From Deltaproteobacteria bacterium (GTDB taxonomy: Bacteria > Desulfobacterota > Desulfuromonadia > Geobacterales > Pseudopelobacteraceae): a stretch of DNA of 30,318 nucleotides. The position numbers and the translations under genes are program-made. A model generated the notes under the pieces. The model did not search any database. It saw only the letters and a program-made list of their open reading frames with translations, and was not told the DNA's origin. The stretch's first letter is position 1. Each line of letters starts with the position of its first letter. Of this stretch, positions 1 to 9,138 are shown piece after piece. The DNA lies in contig JAURXC010000378.1 of NCBI GenBank assembly GCA_030654645.1, positions 1-30,318 of the forward strand. Direction: 5' to 3'.

Positions 1-1949
1 TTGATATCCGGCTGCTCATCAGCGCCGGGTTTTTGGCAGTATTCAAACGGTTCGGTCCCGGCGATATAGAATTCCTCTCGGCTGTCGGGGCAGTCCGGGC
101 TGGCCAGTTTGCCGCTGACAGGGTCGATGGAAACAGAAACCACCGTATCCGGCCTGGGGAAGTCAATTGCCGGTTTGGACGCCAGTGCCTTGCGCATGAA
201 CCGCTCCCATATCGGTGCGGCGGCAGCCCCACCGGTGAAGCCTTTTCCTCCCGGCCGGGGCTTGTCATATCCAACCCAGACGCCGGTGATCAGCTGTGGC
301 GTATAGCCGACGAACCAAGCATCGCGGTAGTCGTCGGTGGTGCCGGTCTTGCCGGCCGATGGGCGTGCCCGGCTGAATTTTTTCAGATTTTTGGCGGTAC
401 CATAGCTCATCACGTCTTTCAGCATCTGGGTGGTTACGAAAGCCGTGGCAGGCGAAATGGCCGGATGGACTACCGGAGGATTCTCGACCCAGCTGTGGCG
501 CTTGCTGTCATAAATGCGGATAATGGTTCGCGCTTCGGGCCGCTGCCCTCCGCCGGCCAGCGGCGTGTAGGCCAACACCAGGTCATTCAGCGTGACCTCA
601 TCCGTACCCAGAGCCAGCGAGAGGCCGTTCTCTGTCCGTAAAGGCAGCCCCATCCTGGATGCAAAATCGACGAAATACGGAACTCCAATCTCGTTCAGCA
701 GCTTTACCGCGATCACATTGTTGGAATAGGCCAGGGCCTGACGCAGGGATAGCTCTCCGTACTGCTCCCGTCCATAGTTGAGCGGTTTCCAGGTTTCGTT
801 GTTGCCGCGATCGTAAACCACCGGTTCATCATCCCGAACGCTGGCCGCGGTAAGGCCCTTTTCCAGCGCCGCTGCATAGATCAGCGGCTTGATCGCCGAA
901 CCGGGTTGCCGCCTGGCGGCAAAGGCTCGGTTATAGCCGCTCTGGGTGGTATCGACTCCCCCCACGGCGGCCAGCACGTCGCCGGTGGCTGGATCCAGGC
1001 AGATCAATGCTCCCTGCAGATTGGGTGAAATCCGTCTGGCCCCTTCACGCAGGGCCTGCTCGGCCTGTTTCTGCAGGTTCAGGTCCAGCGCCGCTGTAAC
1101 TTCCAGCCCCCCTTGTTCGACAATCTCGGTTCCATAGCGCTCGATCAGCTTGCCGCGAATATGTGCCAGGTACTGGGGCGCCTGCCCCGGTTTGGTGACC
1201 GCCGGCGGATGGGCCCGCAACGCCTGGCGCTGCCGGGAAGTGATCATGTTCAGTTCCTGCATCCGCTTGAGGACCACGTCCCGCCGTCCCGTGATATTGG
1301 CGGCTTTTCCCAACGGATTGTAACGGGCCGGATTTTTCTGCACGCCGGCCAACATCGCGCATTCGGCATCGCTCAACTCCTCCGGGTTTTTGTCGAAATA
1401 AAGCCGCGAGGCCTGGGCAATGCCCCAGGCGCCGTTGCCATAGTAGATCTCGTTGAAATACATCTCCAGGATCTGCTTCTTGCTGTATTTCTGTTCAAAT
1501 TCCATTGCCAGGCGGGCTTCCTCGAACTTTCTTTCGAAGGTTTTCTCGCCGGACAGATATCTGTTTTTGATCAACTGCTGGGTAATGGTCGAACCACCTT
1601 CAGCCAGTCTCCCCTTGACCACATCCTTGACCAGCGCCCGGGCGATCCCGCGCATGTCGATCCCGCCATGTTCGTAGAAACGGGTGTCTTCCACCGCCAC
1701 CACCGCTTTTTGCAGGAAGGCCGGGATACGTTCGATCGGAACCCAGTATCTCTTTTCCGGCAGGATTCGGCCGACAAAGCGCTTGTGGTTGTCAAAAACC
1801 TTGATGGAGGCGTAGCCGGCAGGCAGGATGGGAAATGTGGCAAAGTTTTCCTGGGCGGGTGTTGCCGAGACCATGGTAACGAGCAGCAAAAGTGCCAGCA
1901 GGATTGAACAGGGTAATAATCTATGATTGGAGTAAATCAGAAAACGCAC
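1..1949 (-). CDS. Class A penicillin-binding protein (PBP1A-like), 3' end outside window
   Basis: Bifunctional peptidoglycan synthase: glycosyltransferase plus D,D-transpeptidase, anchored in the inner membrane with its catalytic domains in the periplasm. The frame is open from a GTG at 1949 to the left edge (649 codons seen). Residues about 11-30 form a hydrophobic N-terminal segment. The GT51 domain shows AVEDTRFYEHGG with the likely catalytic Glu at 87, then GGSTITQQL and an EIYYGNGAWGI motif. The transpeptidase domain shows RQPGSAIKP (nucleophile Ser351), YSNN and GKTGTT, so all three penicillin-binding motifs are present. GTG is chosen because GGAAAG lies 8 bases upstream and the hydrophobic segment follows at once; an internal ATG about 25 codons later would remove that segment. 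It starts 20 bases after the MFS gene stops, so the two may be co-transcribed. The C-terminus is not visible. Confidence 0.9.
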   Translation of the reverse strand, partial: MRFLIYSNHRLLPCSILLALLLLVTMVSATPAQENFATFPILPAGYASIKVFDNHKRFVGRILPEKRYWVPIERIPAFLQKAVVAVEDTRFYEHGGIDMRGIARALVKDVVKGRLAEGGSTITQQLIKNRYLSGEKTFERKFEEARLAMEFEQKYSKKQILEMYFNEIYYGNGAWGIAQASRLYFDKNPEELSDAECAMLAGVQKNPARYNPLGKAANITGRRDVVLKRMQELNMITSRQRQALRAHPPAVTKPGQAPQYLAHIRGKLIERYGTEIVEQGGLEVTAALDLNLQKQAEQALREGARRISPNLQGALICLDPATGDVLAAVGGVDTTQSGYNRAFAARRQPGSAIKPLIYAAALEKGLTAASVRDDEPVVYDRGNNETWKPLNYGREQYGELSLRQALAYSNNVIAVKLLNEIGVPYFVDFASRMGLPLRTENGLSLALGTDEVTLNDLVLAYTPLAGGGQRPEARTIIRIYDSKRHSWVENPPVVHPAISPATAFVTTQMLKDVMSYGTAKNLKKFSRARPSAGKTGTTDDYRDAWFVGYTPQLITGVWVGYDKPRPGGKGFTGGAAAAPIWERFMRKALASKPAIDFPRPDTVVSVSIDPVSGKLASPDCPDSREEFYIAGTEPFEYCQKPGADEQPDI

Positions 1950-1969
1950 GGTTTTTCTTTCCGTTTCCG

Positions 1970-3208
1970 TTACAGAAACTCTTCGAAGTAATCCAGGTCC
2001 TTGTGAAAGGTTTCTTCCAGCCGCCAGAGCGAATAGAGGGCGATGGCCAGACAGAGTGAACCAACCATGATCGCTCCGGTTTGCAGGCTGTAACCCTTCC
2101 GGAAAAACTGGAACAGCATGGTGATGGGAACCACCATGCCCCGGACGAAATTGGGCACCGTGGTTGCCACGGTGGCGCGCAGGTTGGTCCCGAACTGTTC
2201 GGCGGCAATCGTAACGAAGATGGCCCAGTATCCGCTGCCGAATCCGAGAAACGCGCAGATCGTGTAAAAATGCGCCGGAGTGACCCCGGAAGCAAGGAAA
2301 TACCAACCGATGCCGGCTATTGTGATCAACAGGAATATGCCGACCACTTTTCGCCTGCTGCGCAGGAACTGGCTGAGCAGGCCGCTGGCCAGATCGCCGA
2401 ACACCAGTCCCAGGTAACAGAACATGACCGCATTTCCGGCGGCAACCGTGCCGGTTACGCCCAGGGATTTGGCGAATTCCGGCGAAAAGGTGATCAGCAC
2501 CCCGACCACGAACCAGGTCGGTATCCCGATCAGGATCGAATTGAGATAACGGCCGAACCGTTTACGATCGGTGAACAGGGATATGAAATTACCCTTGCTG
2601 ACCGTGGCGCTTTCCATCTGCCGAAACATGCCGGATTCTGCCACCTTGAGCCTGGTGATAAGCAGGAGCAGTCCCAGGACTCCCCCGATAAAGAACGCGT
2701 TGCGCCAGTCGAAAGCCTTGGCCACGAAGTTGGCCAGTATGGCGCCGGATACCCCCACCGAGGCGACGATCATGGTGCCATAGCCCCGCACGCTCTGGTG
2801 CAGCATCTCGGCCACCAGCGTGATCCCCGCTCCCAGTTCCCCCGCCAGGCCGACCCCGGCTACAAAGCGGAGCAGGGCGTAGGCCGGCAACGAAGTAGCC
2901 ATGCCGTTCAACAGGTTGGCAATGGAGTAGATGAAGATCGAGGCGAACATGATCTTGAGCCGCCCCTTGCGATCCCCCAGGATTCCCCAGAGCACTCCTC
3001 CCACCAGCATGCCGGCCATCTGCATGTTGAGCAGGAACACACCCTGGTCGATCAGCTCTTGCCCCTGCAGGCCCAGAGCCTTGAGGCTCGGCACCCGCAC
3101 TATGCTGAACAACACCAGGTCGTAGATATCCACAAAGTATCCGAGAGCGGCGACGATCACCGGCAGGGAAATAATCGAACAGCTGGAAATTGTCTGCTTC
3201 TGTTGCAT
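1970..3208 (-). CDS. MFS transporter, sugar-porter/metabolite:H+ symporter-like
   Basis: A 412-residue inner-membrane secondary transporter with about 12 hydrophobic segments. The loop after the second helix has GDRKGRLK, the classic MFS motif between helices 2 and 3. It is followed by the RFVAGVGLAGELGAG stretch typical of the sugar/metabolite:proton symporter branches. Overall length is normal. Substrate cannot be inferred. The ATG is preceded by CGAGGTC at ribosome-binding distance. It is divergent from the TonB receptor gene across about 270 bases and lies 20 bases upstream of the penicillin-binding protein gene on the same strand. Confidence 0.85.
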   Translation of the reverse strand: MQQKQTISSCSIISLPVIVAALGYFVDIYDLVLFSIVRVPSLKALGLQGQELIDQGVFLLNMQMAGMLVGGVLWGILGDRKGRLKIMFASIFIYSIANLLNGMATSLPAYALLRFVAGVGLAGELGAGITLVAEMLHQSVRGYGTMIVASVGVSGAILANFVAKAFDWRNAFFIGGVLGLLLLITRLKVAESGMFRQMESATVSKGNFISLFTDRKRFGRYLNSILIGIPTWFVVGVLITFSPEFAKSLGVTGTVAAGNAVMFCYLGLVFGDLASGLLSQFLRSRRKVVGIFLLITIAGIGWYFLASGVTPAHFYTICAFLGFGSGYWAIFVTIAAEQFGTNLRATVATTVPNFVRGMVVPITMLFQFFRKGYSLQTGAIMVGSLCLAIALYSLWRLEETFHKDLDYFEEFL

Positions 3209-3405
3209 GAATGACCTCGTATGCCGGAGGAATCAACGTGTCTCAACCATGTCAGGGTGCAGGATAGGCAAAGAATGGCGGAAAGTCAAACCGGACGGCA
3301 TGTGTATGCAGCGTTTCATCGCTGAAAACTGGCCGCCCGCCAGCAGGTGATATGGCTCCTGATGAGGATAATTGTATACATTTCCGGGTTTTTTACCGTA
3401 AAAAC

Positions 3406-3432
3406 TTTACACATGAGTAATGATGGTATAAT
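3406..3432 (+). promoter_or_regulatory. Candidate sigma-70 promoter for the TonB receptor operon
   Basis: TTTACA at 3406-3411 and a perfect TATAAT at 3427-3432, 15 bases apart (shorter than the ideal 17). The -10 box lies 50 bases before the chosen start codon. The rest of the 3209-3482 intergenic stretch shows no further gene. Confidence 0.5.
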
Positions 3433-3482
3433 CGTATAAATACTTGTTAATTTGATGCATTGTCATGAAAGAGGGGCAAACC

Positions 3483-5621
3483 ATGAACAAGATAGCATTG
3501 ATTGCATGCCTGCCTTTGATTGCCGGCCTGAATATGAACGGCAATGTGTCGGCGGCGGATCTGCCGCTTGCCCCATCTGATCCGGTTATGGCACAGAACA
3601 GTCTTTCCGACAAAAAAGAGTTGTTGATGTTCTTCGAGGAGCAGGACCTGGTTACAGCCACCAAGCGCCACACCACGCTGCGTAAGGCTCCTGCCATAGC
3701 CACGATCATTACCGCCGACGAGATCAGGAACATGGGGGCGCGCAACCTGCTGGACGTGCTGAAGATGGTGCCGGGCCTGGGGGTCTCGATCAACGAAATT
3801 GGTCTTGGCATGATCGAAGTGCGCGGGGTCAGATCATTTGTGAGCGAAAAAATACTGGTCATGATCGATGGTCATTCCCTGAACAAGAACATTACCGGGA
3901 GCGCTTTTTTCACAATCAGCGAAATGCTCCCAATGGAAAACATACGCCAGGTGGAGGTGGTGCGGGGGCCCGGTTCGGCCCTTTACGGCAACAGCGCCTT
4001 TTTGGCCACCATCAACATCATCACCCGCAATGCAGTGGAGATCGACGGCCTGGAACTGAAGGCCGGTGGCGGTAGCTTCGACAGCTTCAAGGGTAACCTG
4101 GTCGGCGGTAAGGCTATTGGCGACAAGATGACGGTTTCCGGCAGCCTGGATCATTATCAGACCAAAGGCCCCAAGCTGACGGTTGAGGCAGATTCCCTGA
4201 GCGGCACCCCCTTTTCAAAGGCGCCGGGCACTCCCGGCCTTGATCTCAAACAGACGGACATTTTCCTGAAGATTGGATATGGTGACCTCTCTTTTCGCGG
4301 TGGATATCGAACATTAAATAAGGATTTATTCATCGGTTTCGGGTCTGCCCTCACCGACAACAATTACGTTGATTACGACATCTACTGGGGAGAAGTGGCC
4401 CATGATCTGCGCCTTGCTGATGGGCTCTCCTTGAATCTGAAGCTCTATTACGATCATATTGAACAGAGCACGAACGTTAAAATATACCCGAACGGCTACG
4501 CTTTAACCATACCGACGGTTCCGCCAACGGTATACACCTACACCAACGGCATGATCGGCAGGCCGCTGTTCAAGAATCGTACCTTGGGTGGTGAACTGCA
4601 GCTGAATTGGGACGTGTTCACGGGGAATCATTTGATTGCCGGGGTCTCTTTTGAGGAGTTGCGGCAGTATGATGTCAAACAACTGGCCAACTTCAACCCC
4701 CTGACCGGCACTCCTCTCGCTTCCGTGCAGGAGGTTGCCAACTGGAACAGGGATACAGCCCGCCAAATCTGGGCTCTCTACCTGCAGGACGAATGGCAGC
4801 TGCCTGCCCAAGTGAATCTGACAGCCGGTCTGCGCTATGACCATTACAGCGATTTCGGCGATACCGTCAACCCACGCGTTGGCCTGGTTTGGAGTTTGCT
4901 TGATAACACCGAACTGAAGCTGCTCTACGGGCAAGCCTTCCGGGCGCCTAATTTTCAGGAACTCTACAACATCAACAACCCTGCACAGCTCGGCAACCCT
5001 AATCTCAAGCCGGAGCGGATTGAGACCTATGAGGCTGGTCTGGCCTGGCACCTCAACCGTTTCTTTGCAGCCGAACTGAATTACTTTTACAGCATGATCG
5101 ACGACCAGATCGACGTGAACCCGACAACGGCCCCAGCACCTACCTATGCCAATATCCGCCAGTCCGAGACTCAGGGGATCGAACTGGGAGTGAACGGTTC
5201 CTGCGAGGCCGGCCTGAACTGGAAGCTGCACTACACCTGGCAGGACCCGCGTAACGCTGATACCGGCGGACGTCTTCCGTATGTTCCGTCGCACCGTGCT
5301 TCTGGTAGTATCAACTATGCCCCGGTAAAATATCTGAATCTGCACACCGACCTGCTCTGGACCGGTCCGCGCCCGCGAGACAAAGGGGACAGCCGTCCGG
5401 AGATGCCAGCATATGCCACCGTCGATCTGGCCGTGACATTCAGGAACTTCTACAAAACCATGGAGATTCAGGCCACCGTGCGAAATCTTTTCGATGAACG
5501 CTACAAGGACCCGGATACTTCCGGAGGAAATGTCAACATTGCAGGTACAGGGCCGAAAGTTCCCGGAGATTTTCCCCGGGAAGGTATTTCCGGGTTTGTG
5601 ACCGCATCGTACAAATTTTAA
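3483..5621 (+). CDS. TonB-dependent outer-membrane receptor
   Basis: A 712-residue ligand-gated outer-membrane channel driven by TonB-ExbBD. A signal peptide occupies about residues 1-25 (MNKIALIACLPLIAGL, then an SAA cleavage region). The plug domain follows at about 55-170, with ITADEIRNMGARNLLDVL, EVRGVRS, VMIDG, VEVVRGPGSALYG and NIITR, the standard plug landmarks. The rest is beta-barrel with alternating aromatic strands, and the protein ends in Phe as outer-membrane proteins do. An ATG six codons upstream (3465) is in frame, but GAGGGG at 3471-3476 lies between the two and fits the ATG at 3483, which also gives a cleaner signal peptide. The ligand (iron chelate, cobalamin or other) cannot be read from sequence. 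It heads a same-strand run with a substrate-binding protein and two kinases, 86 bases before the next gene with no obvious terminator. Confidence 0.9.
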   Translation: MNKIALIACLPLIAGLNMNGNVSAADLPLAPSDPVMAQNSLSDKKELLMFFEEQDLVTATKRHTTLRKAPAIATIITADEIRNMGARNLLDVLKMVPGLGVSINEIGLGMIEVRGVRSFVSEKILVMIDGHSLNKNITGSAFFTISEMLPMENIRQVEVVRGPGSALYGNSAFLATINIITRNAVEIDGLELKAGGGSFDSFKGNLVGGKAIGDKMTVSGSLDHYQTKGPKLTVEADSLSGTPFSKAPGTPGLDLKQTDIFLKIGYGDLSFRGGYRTLNKDLFIGFGSALTDNNYVDYDIYWGEVAHDLRLADGLSLNLKLYYDHIEQSTNVKIYPNGYALTIPTVPPTVYTYTNGMIGRPLFKNRTLGGELQLNWDVFTGNHLIAGVSFEELRQYDVKQLANFNPLTGTPLASVQEVANWNRDTARQIWALYLQDEWQLPAQVNLTAGLRYDHYSDFGDTVNPRVGLVWSLLDNTELKLLYGQAFRAPNFQELYNINNPAQLGNPNLKPERIETYEAGLAWHLNRFFAAELNYFYSMIDDQIDVNPTTAPAPTYANIRQSETQGIELGVNGSCEAGLNWKLHYTWQDPRNADTGGRLPYVPSHRASGSINYAPVKYLNLHTDLLWTGPRPRDKGDSRPEMPAYATVDLAVTFRNFYKTMEIQATVRNLFDERYKDPDTSGGNVNIAGTGPKVPGDFPREGISGFVTASYKF

Positions 5622-5707
5622 TCAATTTCATAATCCAGCTTTCCTTTGCGTTATCTTGGGCTTTGAGGTAAATTCATTTCTTTTTTTTAAGAAAGTCCGG
5701 CCGAAAA

Positions 5708-6661
5708 ATGCCTGTTGCAGCATTTCAACTTATTTTAGGAATCCCGTTGGTGAAAGTCTTCTTTTTACATAGATGCTTCCGTTTGCTCTTTTGCCGATAT
5801 CCACTTGTCGCTGTGCCGTTGTTTATTTTCCTGTTGTTGCTCTCATCTCCGGCCTGGGCCGCAAAAGTTCTGATAGTAGGAGATATTCAATACGCGCTGG
5901 TGGCCGATGTGGCTGCGGAGATCCAGTCGGCGGTGCGGGCGCAGGTCAGGGAATACGCGACTTCAGAAGTCAAGGGGCGTCTCGGTGCGGTAGTTGAACG
6001 TGAGAATGCGCAGGTCGTGGTTGCGCTGGGCATGGACGCGCTGGGCGAAGCGCTGCGTCTGCCCCCGTCGATCTCCGTGGTATATGGCCTTGTCATCGTA
6101 CCTCCAAGGAGCGGCAGGCCAAACGTTACCGGAGTTTACATGTCTCCGCCGGTCAGCGAATATGTCTCGACTATCCGGCGCTACCTTCCCGGGATAACCA
6201 GGCTTACGGTGTTGGGGAGCCAGGACATGATCAGGAGCCTGTTTGCCGGCGACTCTGCCCTGGTTGCCACTTATCACGTCAGCAATTCATCCGAACTGGT
6301 CAATGCCGTCAGTCGGATTACCGATTCCAGAGCGTTTTTGCTGCTGCCGGATGCCAATCTGCTGACCGCCCAGGTCATGTCCAGTGTCTATCTGCACTCA
6401 TTCAGGAAAAATATCCCGGTGCTCGGCATCTCGGAAGCAAATGTCAAGCAGGGGTCGCTGTTTGCATTCGTGTTTGAACCCAAAGCGGTCAGTCGCCAGA
6501 TTGGTGAGAAGGTGCAGACTATTCTGAATGGAATGGAAGCCGGAGAAATTTCCGCGTCTCCTCCCAGGAAATACAACCTGTTTATCAACGGCAACACGGC
6601 CAGGAAAATGGGGATCAATCTCCCCGATGAGATGTTGAAGAAAGCAAAGAAGGTCTATTGA
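5708..6661 (+). CDS. Periplasmic ABC-type substrate-binding protein (ABC_sub_bind-like)
   Basis: A 317-residue exported binding protein. A long basic N-region and hydrophobic core end in SSPAWAAK, a signal-peptidase site near residue 51. The mature part has alternating strands and helices (VLIVGD, VVVALGMDALGEAL, NVTGVYMSPP, VPVLGIS-like IPVLGISEANVKQGSLFAF, KYNLFINGNTARKMGI) matching the family of solute-binding proteins often paired with sensor kinases. No ABC permease or ATPase gene is nearby, so a sensory rather than transport role is inferred. The stop TGA overlaps the ATG of the kinase gene by one base, indicating translational coupling. The start is uncertain: the ATG at 5708 has a poor ribosome site, while an in-frame GTG at 5750 has AGGA nine bases upstream and gives a shorter, more typical signal peptide. 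Confidence 0.75.
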   Translation: MPVAAFQLILGIPLVKVFFLHRCFRLLFCRYPLVAVPLFIFLLLLSSPAWAAKVLIVGDIQYALVADVAAEIQSAVRAQVREYATSEVKGRLGAVVERENAQVVVALGMDALGEALRLPPSISVVYGLVIVPPRSGRPNVTGVYMSPPVSEYVSTIRRYLPGITRLTVLGSQDMIRSLFAGDSALVATYHVSNSSELVNAVSRITDSRAFLLLPDANLLTAQVMSSVYLHSFRKNIPVLGISEANVKQGSLFAFVFEPKAVSRQIGEKVQTILNGMEAGEISASPPRKYNLFINGNTARKMGINLPDEMLKKAKKVY

Positions 6662-9138
6662 TGAAACCCGTATTGCCCATTAGCGATATAAATATGAATA
6701 ATGCAAATCCGGCGTCCGAGCCGCCGCGGAACGGGTTGACAGGCCGCCTGAAAGCGCTGATACCGCTGACTTTCAGGGGGCAGGCGCTGCTGTTTCTTTT
6801 TCCGCTGATAGTTATTATTTCAGCTGTTTACACGATCGAATCGGTCCATACCGAAAGACAGATCCTGAGAAAAGAGATCCTGAAAAAAGGGGAGACCATC
6901 GCCACCATTGCAGCCCGGAATTCGGAACTGCCACTGCTTTCCGAGAATTTTGAACAGTTGAGGGGAGCGGCCCTTTCGGTGATGGCAATTACAGATGTCG
7001 CTTTCGTCGAGTTTCTTGACAAACATTCCAAGGTGTTGCTGCACGAAGGCATAAAACACAACCGTAAAGCTACCACATCGATTGATTCCGGCAAGATGAC
7101 CGGATTTTATGAACATGGCGATGTTTTCGAGTTCATTGTCCCGGTCATCAGCGTCAAGGCCGCCGAGGAGCTTTTCCTGCTGGAGGGTATCGGTTCCGCA
7201 CCGACTGTCAGGGAACAGGTCGGTTGGGTGCGTATCGGCTTGTCCAAGGAGGTGATGAGCAGATCCGGACATGAGATCGTGGTGCGAGGTGCTATCCTGG
7301 CCGTACTGTTTTCAGCGGCCGGAACTCTGCTGTTATACCTGTTCATTACCGTTTTTACCCGCCCTCTGTATACCTTGATCAACGCGGTCAAGGAGGTGCG
7401 GGATGGGGAGCACTCCGAAGTGAAGGTTCTCTCTCCCAAAAGTGAAATCGGACGACTTTCCTCGGAATTCAACAGAATGAGTTGTGCAATCAAGAAACGT
7501 GAGGAAGAGCTTCAGGAAAATGTGCTGGAGCTTGAAATGACTCAGAACGAACTTCAGGAAAACGTGCTGGAACTCGAGATGACCCAGAATGAACTTCAGG
7601 AGAATGTTCAGGAACTGGAAATGCAGATTGAGGCTCGCGAAGTGGCCGAACTGGAACTGATAAGGTATCGCGATCATCTTGAGGAACTGGTTGCGGTGCG
7701 GACAACAGAACTTACGGTTGCCAAGGAACAGGCCGAGTCGGCCAGTCGCGCCAAGAGTGACTTTCTCGCCAGTATGAGTCATGAACTGCGCACACCGCTG
7801 AATGCGATCCTCGGTTATGCCCAGATTCTGATACATGACGAGAATCTTTCCGATATCCATCGTCAGCAGTTGGGAATCATGCGCGGCAGCGGTGAACACC
7901 TGCTGACATTGATCAACGACATACTGGAGGTGGGCAAGATCGAGGCGTCCAAGATGGAAGTCGAGAGCCTGGTTTTCGATCTGCCCGCTCTTCTGCGGCA
8001 GGTATTCAACCTGACCAAGTTGCATGCCGAAGAAAAGGAACTGCAATTTGAATATGAAGTCGACAGCCAGCTACCGACTTACGTGCGGGGTGATGAACGC
8101 AAGCTGCGCCAGATACTGCTGAACCTGCTCAGTAACGCGGTAAAATACACCCGCAGGGGCGGGGTTACGCTGCGGGTGAACTATGATCCGACGGGTGCCG
8201 GGCTGTTCCGTTGCGAGGTGGTGGACAGCGGGATCGGGATTCCCTCCGACAAACTGGAGGCAATCTTTGAGCCGTTTACGCAACTGGTGCATGACCGACA
8301 GGTCAGGGAAGGCACCGGCCTGGGACTGAACATCACCAAGCGCCTGCTGGAGCTGATGCATGGCAGGATCTGGGTTGAAAGCATCCCTGGCAAGGGGAGT
8401 ACCTTCCGGATAGAGGTTGAGTTACCGGCCCTGGTGGATGATGAGGTTGCGCTGGAGAAAACCGATTGCCATGTTACCGGCTATTCCGGCCAACGAAAAA
8501 GAATTCTGGTGGTTGACGACAATGTCAGCAATACCTCGATGCTGATTTCACTGCTGGAACCTTTGGGGTTTGATCTGAATACCGCCCAGAACGGCCGGGA
8601 GGCTTTGCAGCGTGCGGAACAACAACATCCCGACCTGGTGCTGCTGGATCTGGTGATGCCGGAAATGAACGGTCTCGAAGCGGCAAGGTTGATGAGGGCA
8701 AACCGGGAATTGGCCGGTATCAGGATCATCGGCGCCTCGGCTACCGTCACCGATGTTGCCTACAAAGAGTCTTTCGTGGCCATTTGTGACGATTTTGTGA
8801 CCAAACCGATTCGTGTGGATCTGCTGTTGGAAAAGATCGGCAGTCTGCTCGGGATAGAGTGGGATAGCTCTTTGCCGGAAAATGTTGGTGTTCAGTGCAT
8901 CCGGACCGTTACGAACCGTGAAGAGGCTTTGGTGGCCCCACCCACGGCGGAAATCGAAGAGCTGCATGAACTGGCCTTGATGGGCGACATGCAGAAAATT
9001 GAGAAATGGGCCACCGATCTGGAAGCCAGGGATCATGCATACGGCTGTTTCACCGGAAAACTGCTTGAACTGGCGGCGGGATTCAAGACCAAGGCCATTC
9101 TGGCGCTGGTGGAACAGTATAGAGGAGACAGGAAATGA
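6661..9138 (+). CDS. Transmembrane hybrid sensor histidine kinase (HAMP-coiled coil-HisKA-HATPase-REC)
   Basis: An 825-residue inner-membrane hybrid kinase. Transmembrane helix 1 is at about 41-58, a roughly 150-residue periplasmic sensor follows, helix 2 is at about 207-231, and HAMP at about 232-278. A long coiled coil (279-355) carries three tandem 14-residue repeats. The dimerisation domain has SMSHELRTPLN with phospho-acceptor His374. The ATPase has an N box (LLNLLSNAVKYT), DSGIGIP and GTGLGLNI. The receiver domain (about 615-730) has VVDDN and phospho-acceptor Asp663 in LLDLVMPEMNG, with Lys in TKPIR. An 80-residue helical tail follows. The ATG at 6661 overlaps the upstream stop; a TTG one codon earlier is possible. 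The gene overlaps the next by four bases (ATGA). It is inferred to take its signal from the preceding periplasmic binding protein and to pass phosphate to the next gene's product. Confidence 0.92.
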   Translation: MKPVLPISDINMNNANPASEPPRNGLTGRLKALIPLTFRGQALLFLFPLIVIISAVYTIESVHTERQILRKEILKKGETIATIAARNSELPLLSENFEQLRGAALSVMAITDVAFVEFLDKHSKVLLHEGIKHNRKATTSIDSGKMTGFYEHGDVFEFIVPVISVKAAEELFLLEGIGSAPTVREQVGWVRIGLSKEVMSRSGHEIVVRGAILAVLFSAAGTLLLYLFITVFTRPLYTLINAVKEVRDGEHSEVKVLSPKSEIGRLSSEFNRMSCAIKKREEELQENVLELEMTQNELQENVLELEMTQNELQENVQELEMQIEAREVAELELIRYRDHLEELVAVRTTELTVAKEQAESASRAKSDFLASMSHELRTPLNAILGYAQILIHDENLSDIHRQQLGIMRGSGEHLLTLINDILEVGKIEASKMEVESLVFDLPALLRQVFNLTKLHAEEKELQFEYEVDSQLPTYVRGDERKLRQILLNLLSNAVKYTRRGGVTLRVNYDPTGAGLFRCEVVDSGIGIPSDKLEAIFEPFTQLVHDRQVREGTGLGLNITKRLLELMHGRIWVESIPGKGSTFRIEVELPALVDDEVALEKTDCHVTGYSGQRKRILVVDDNVSNTSMLISLLEPLGFDLNTAQNGREALQRAEQQHPDLVLLDLVMPEMNGLEAARLMRANRELAGIRIIGASATVTDVAYKESFVAICDDFVTKPIRVDLLLEKIGSLLGIEWDSSLPENVGVQCIRTVTNREEALVAPPTAEIEELHELALMGDMQKIEKWATDLEARDHAYGCFTGKLLELAAGFKTKAILALVEQYRGDRK
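7507..7632 (+). repeat. Three tandem 42-bp in-frame repeats in the kinase coiled coil
   Basis: Units at 7507-7548, 7549-7590 and 7591-7632 encode ELQENVLELEMTQN twice and then a diverged ELQENVQELEMQIE. Units 1 and 2 differ at seven bases, all of them silent. Fourteen residues equal two heptads, so the repeat lengthens the coil without changing its register. Confidence 0.9.

Noticed and set aside
33..1907. Plus-strand frames of up to 264 codons (33-641, 1113-1907)
   Set aside because: They lie antisense to the penicillin-binding protein gene, whose product shows all expected catalytic motifs; the plus-strand products show no domain.
2081..3214. A 377-codon plus-strand frame
   Set aside because: Exact antisense of the MFS transporter gene; product rich in Gln, Glu, His and Gly with no membrane or enzyme pattern, as expected for a shadow frame.
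4503..5345. A 280-codon minus-strand frame
   Set aside because: Antisense to the TonB receptor barrel; no recognisable domain.
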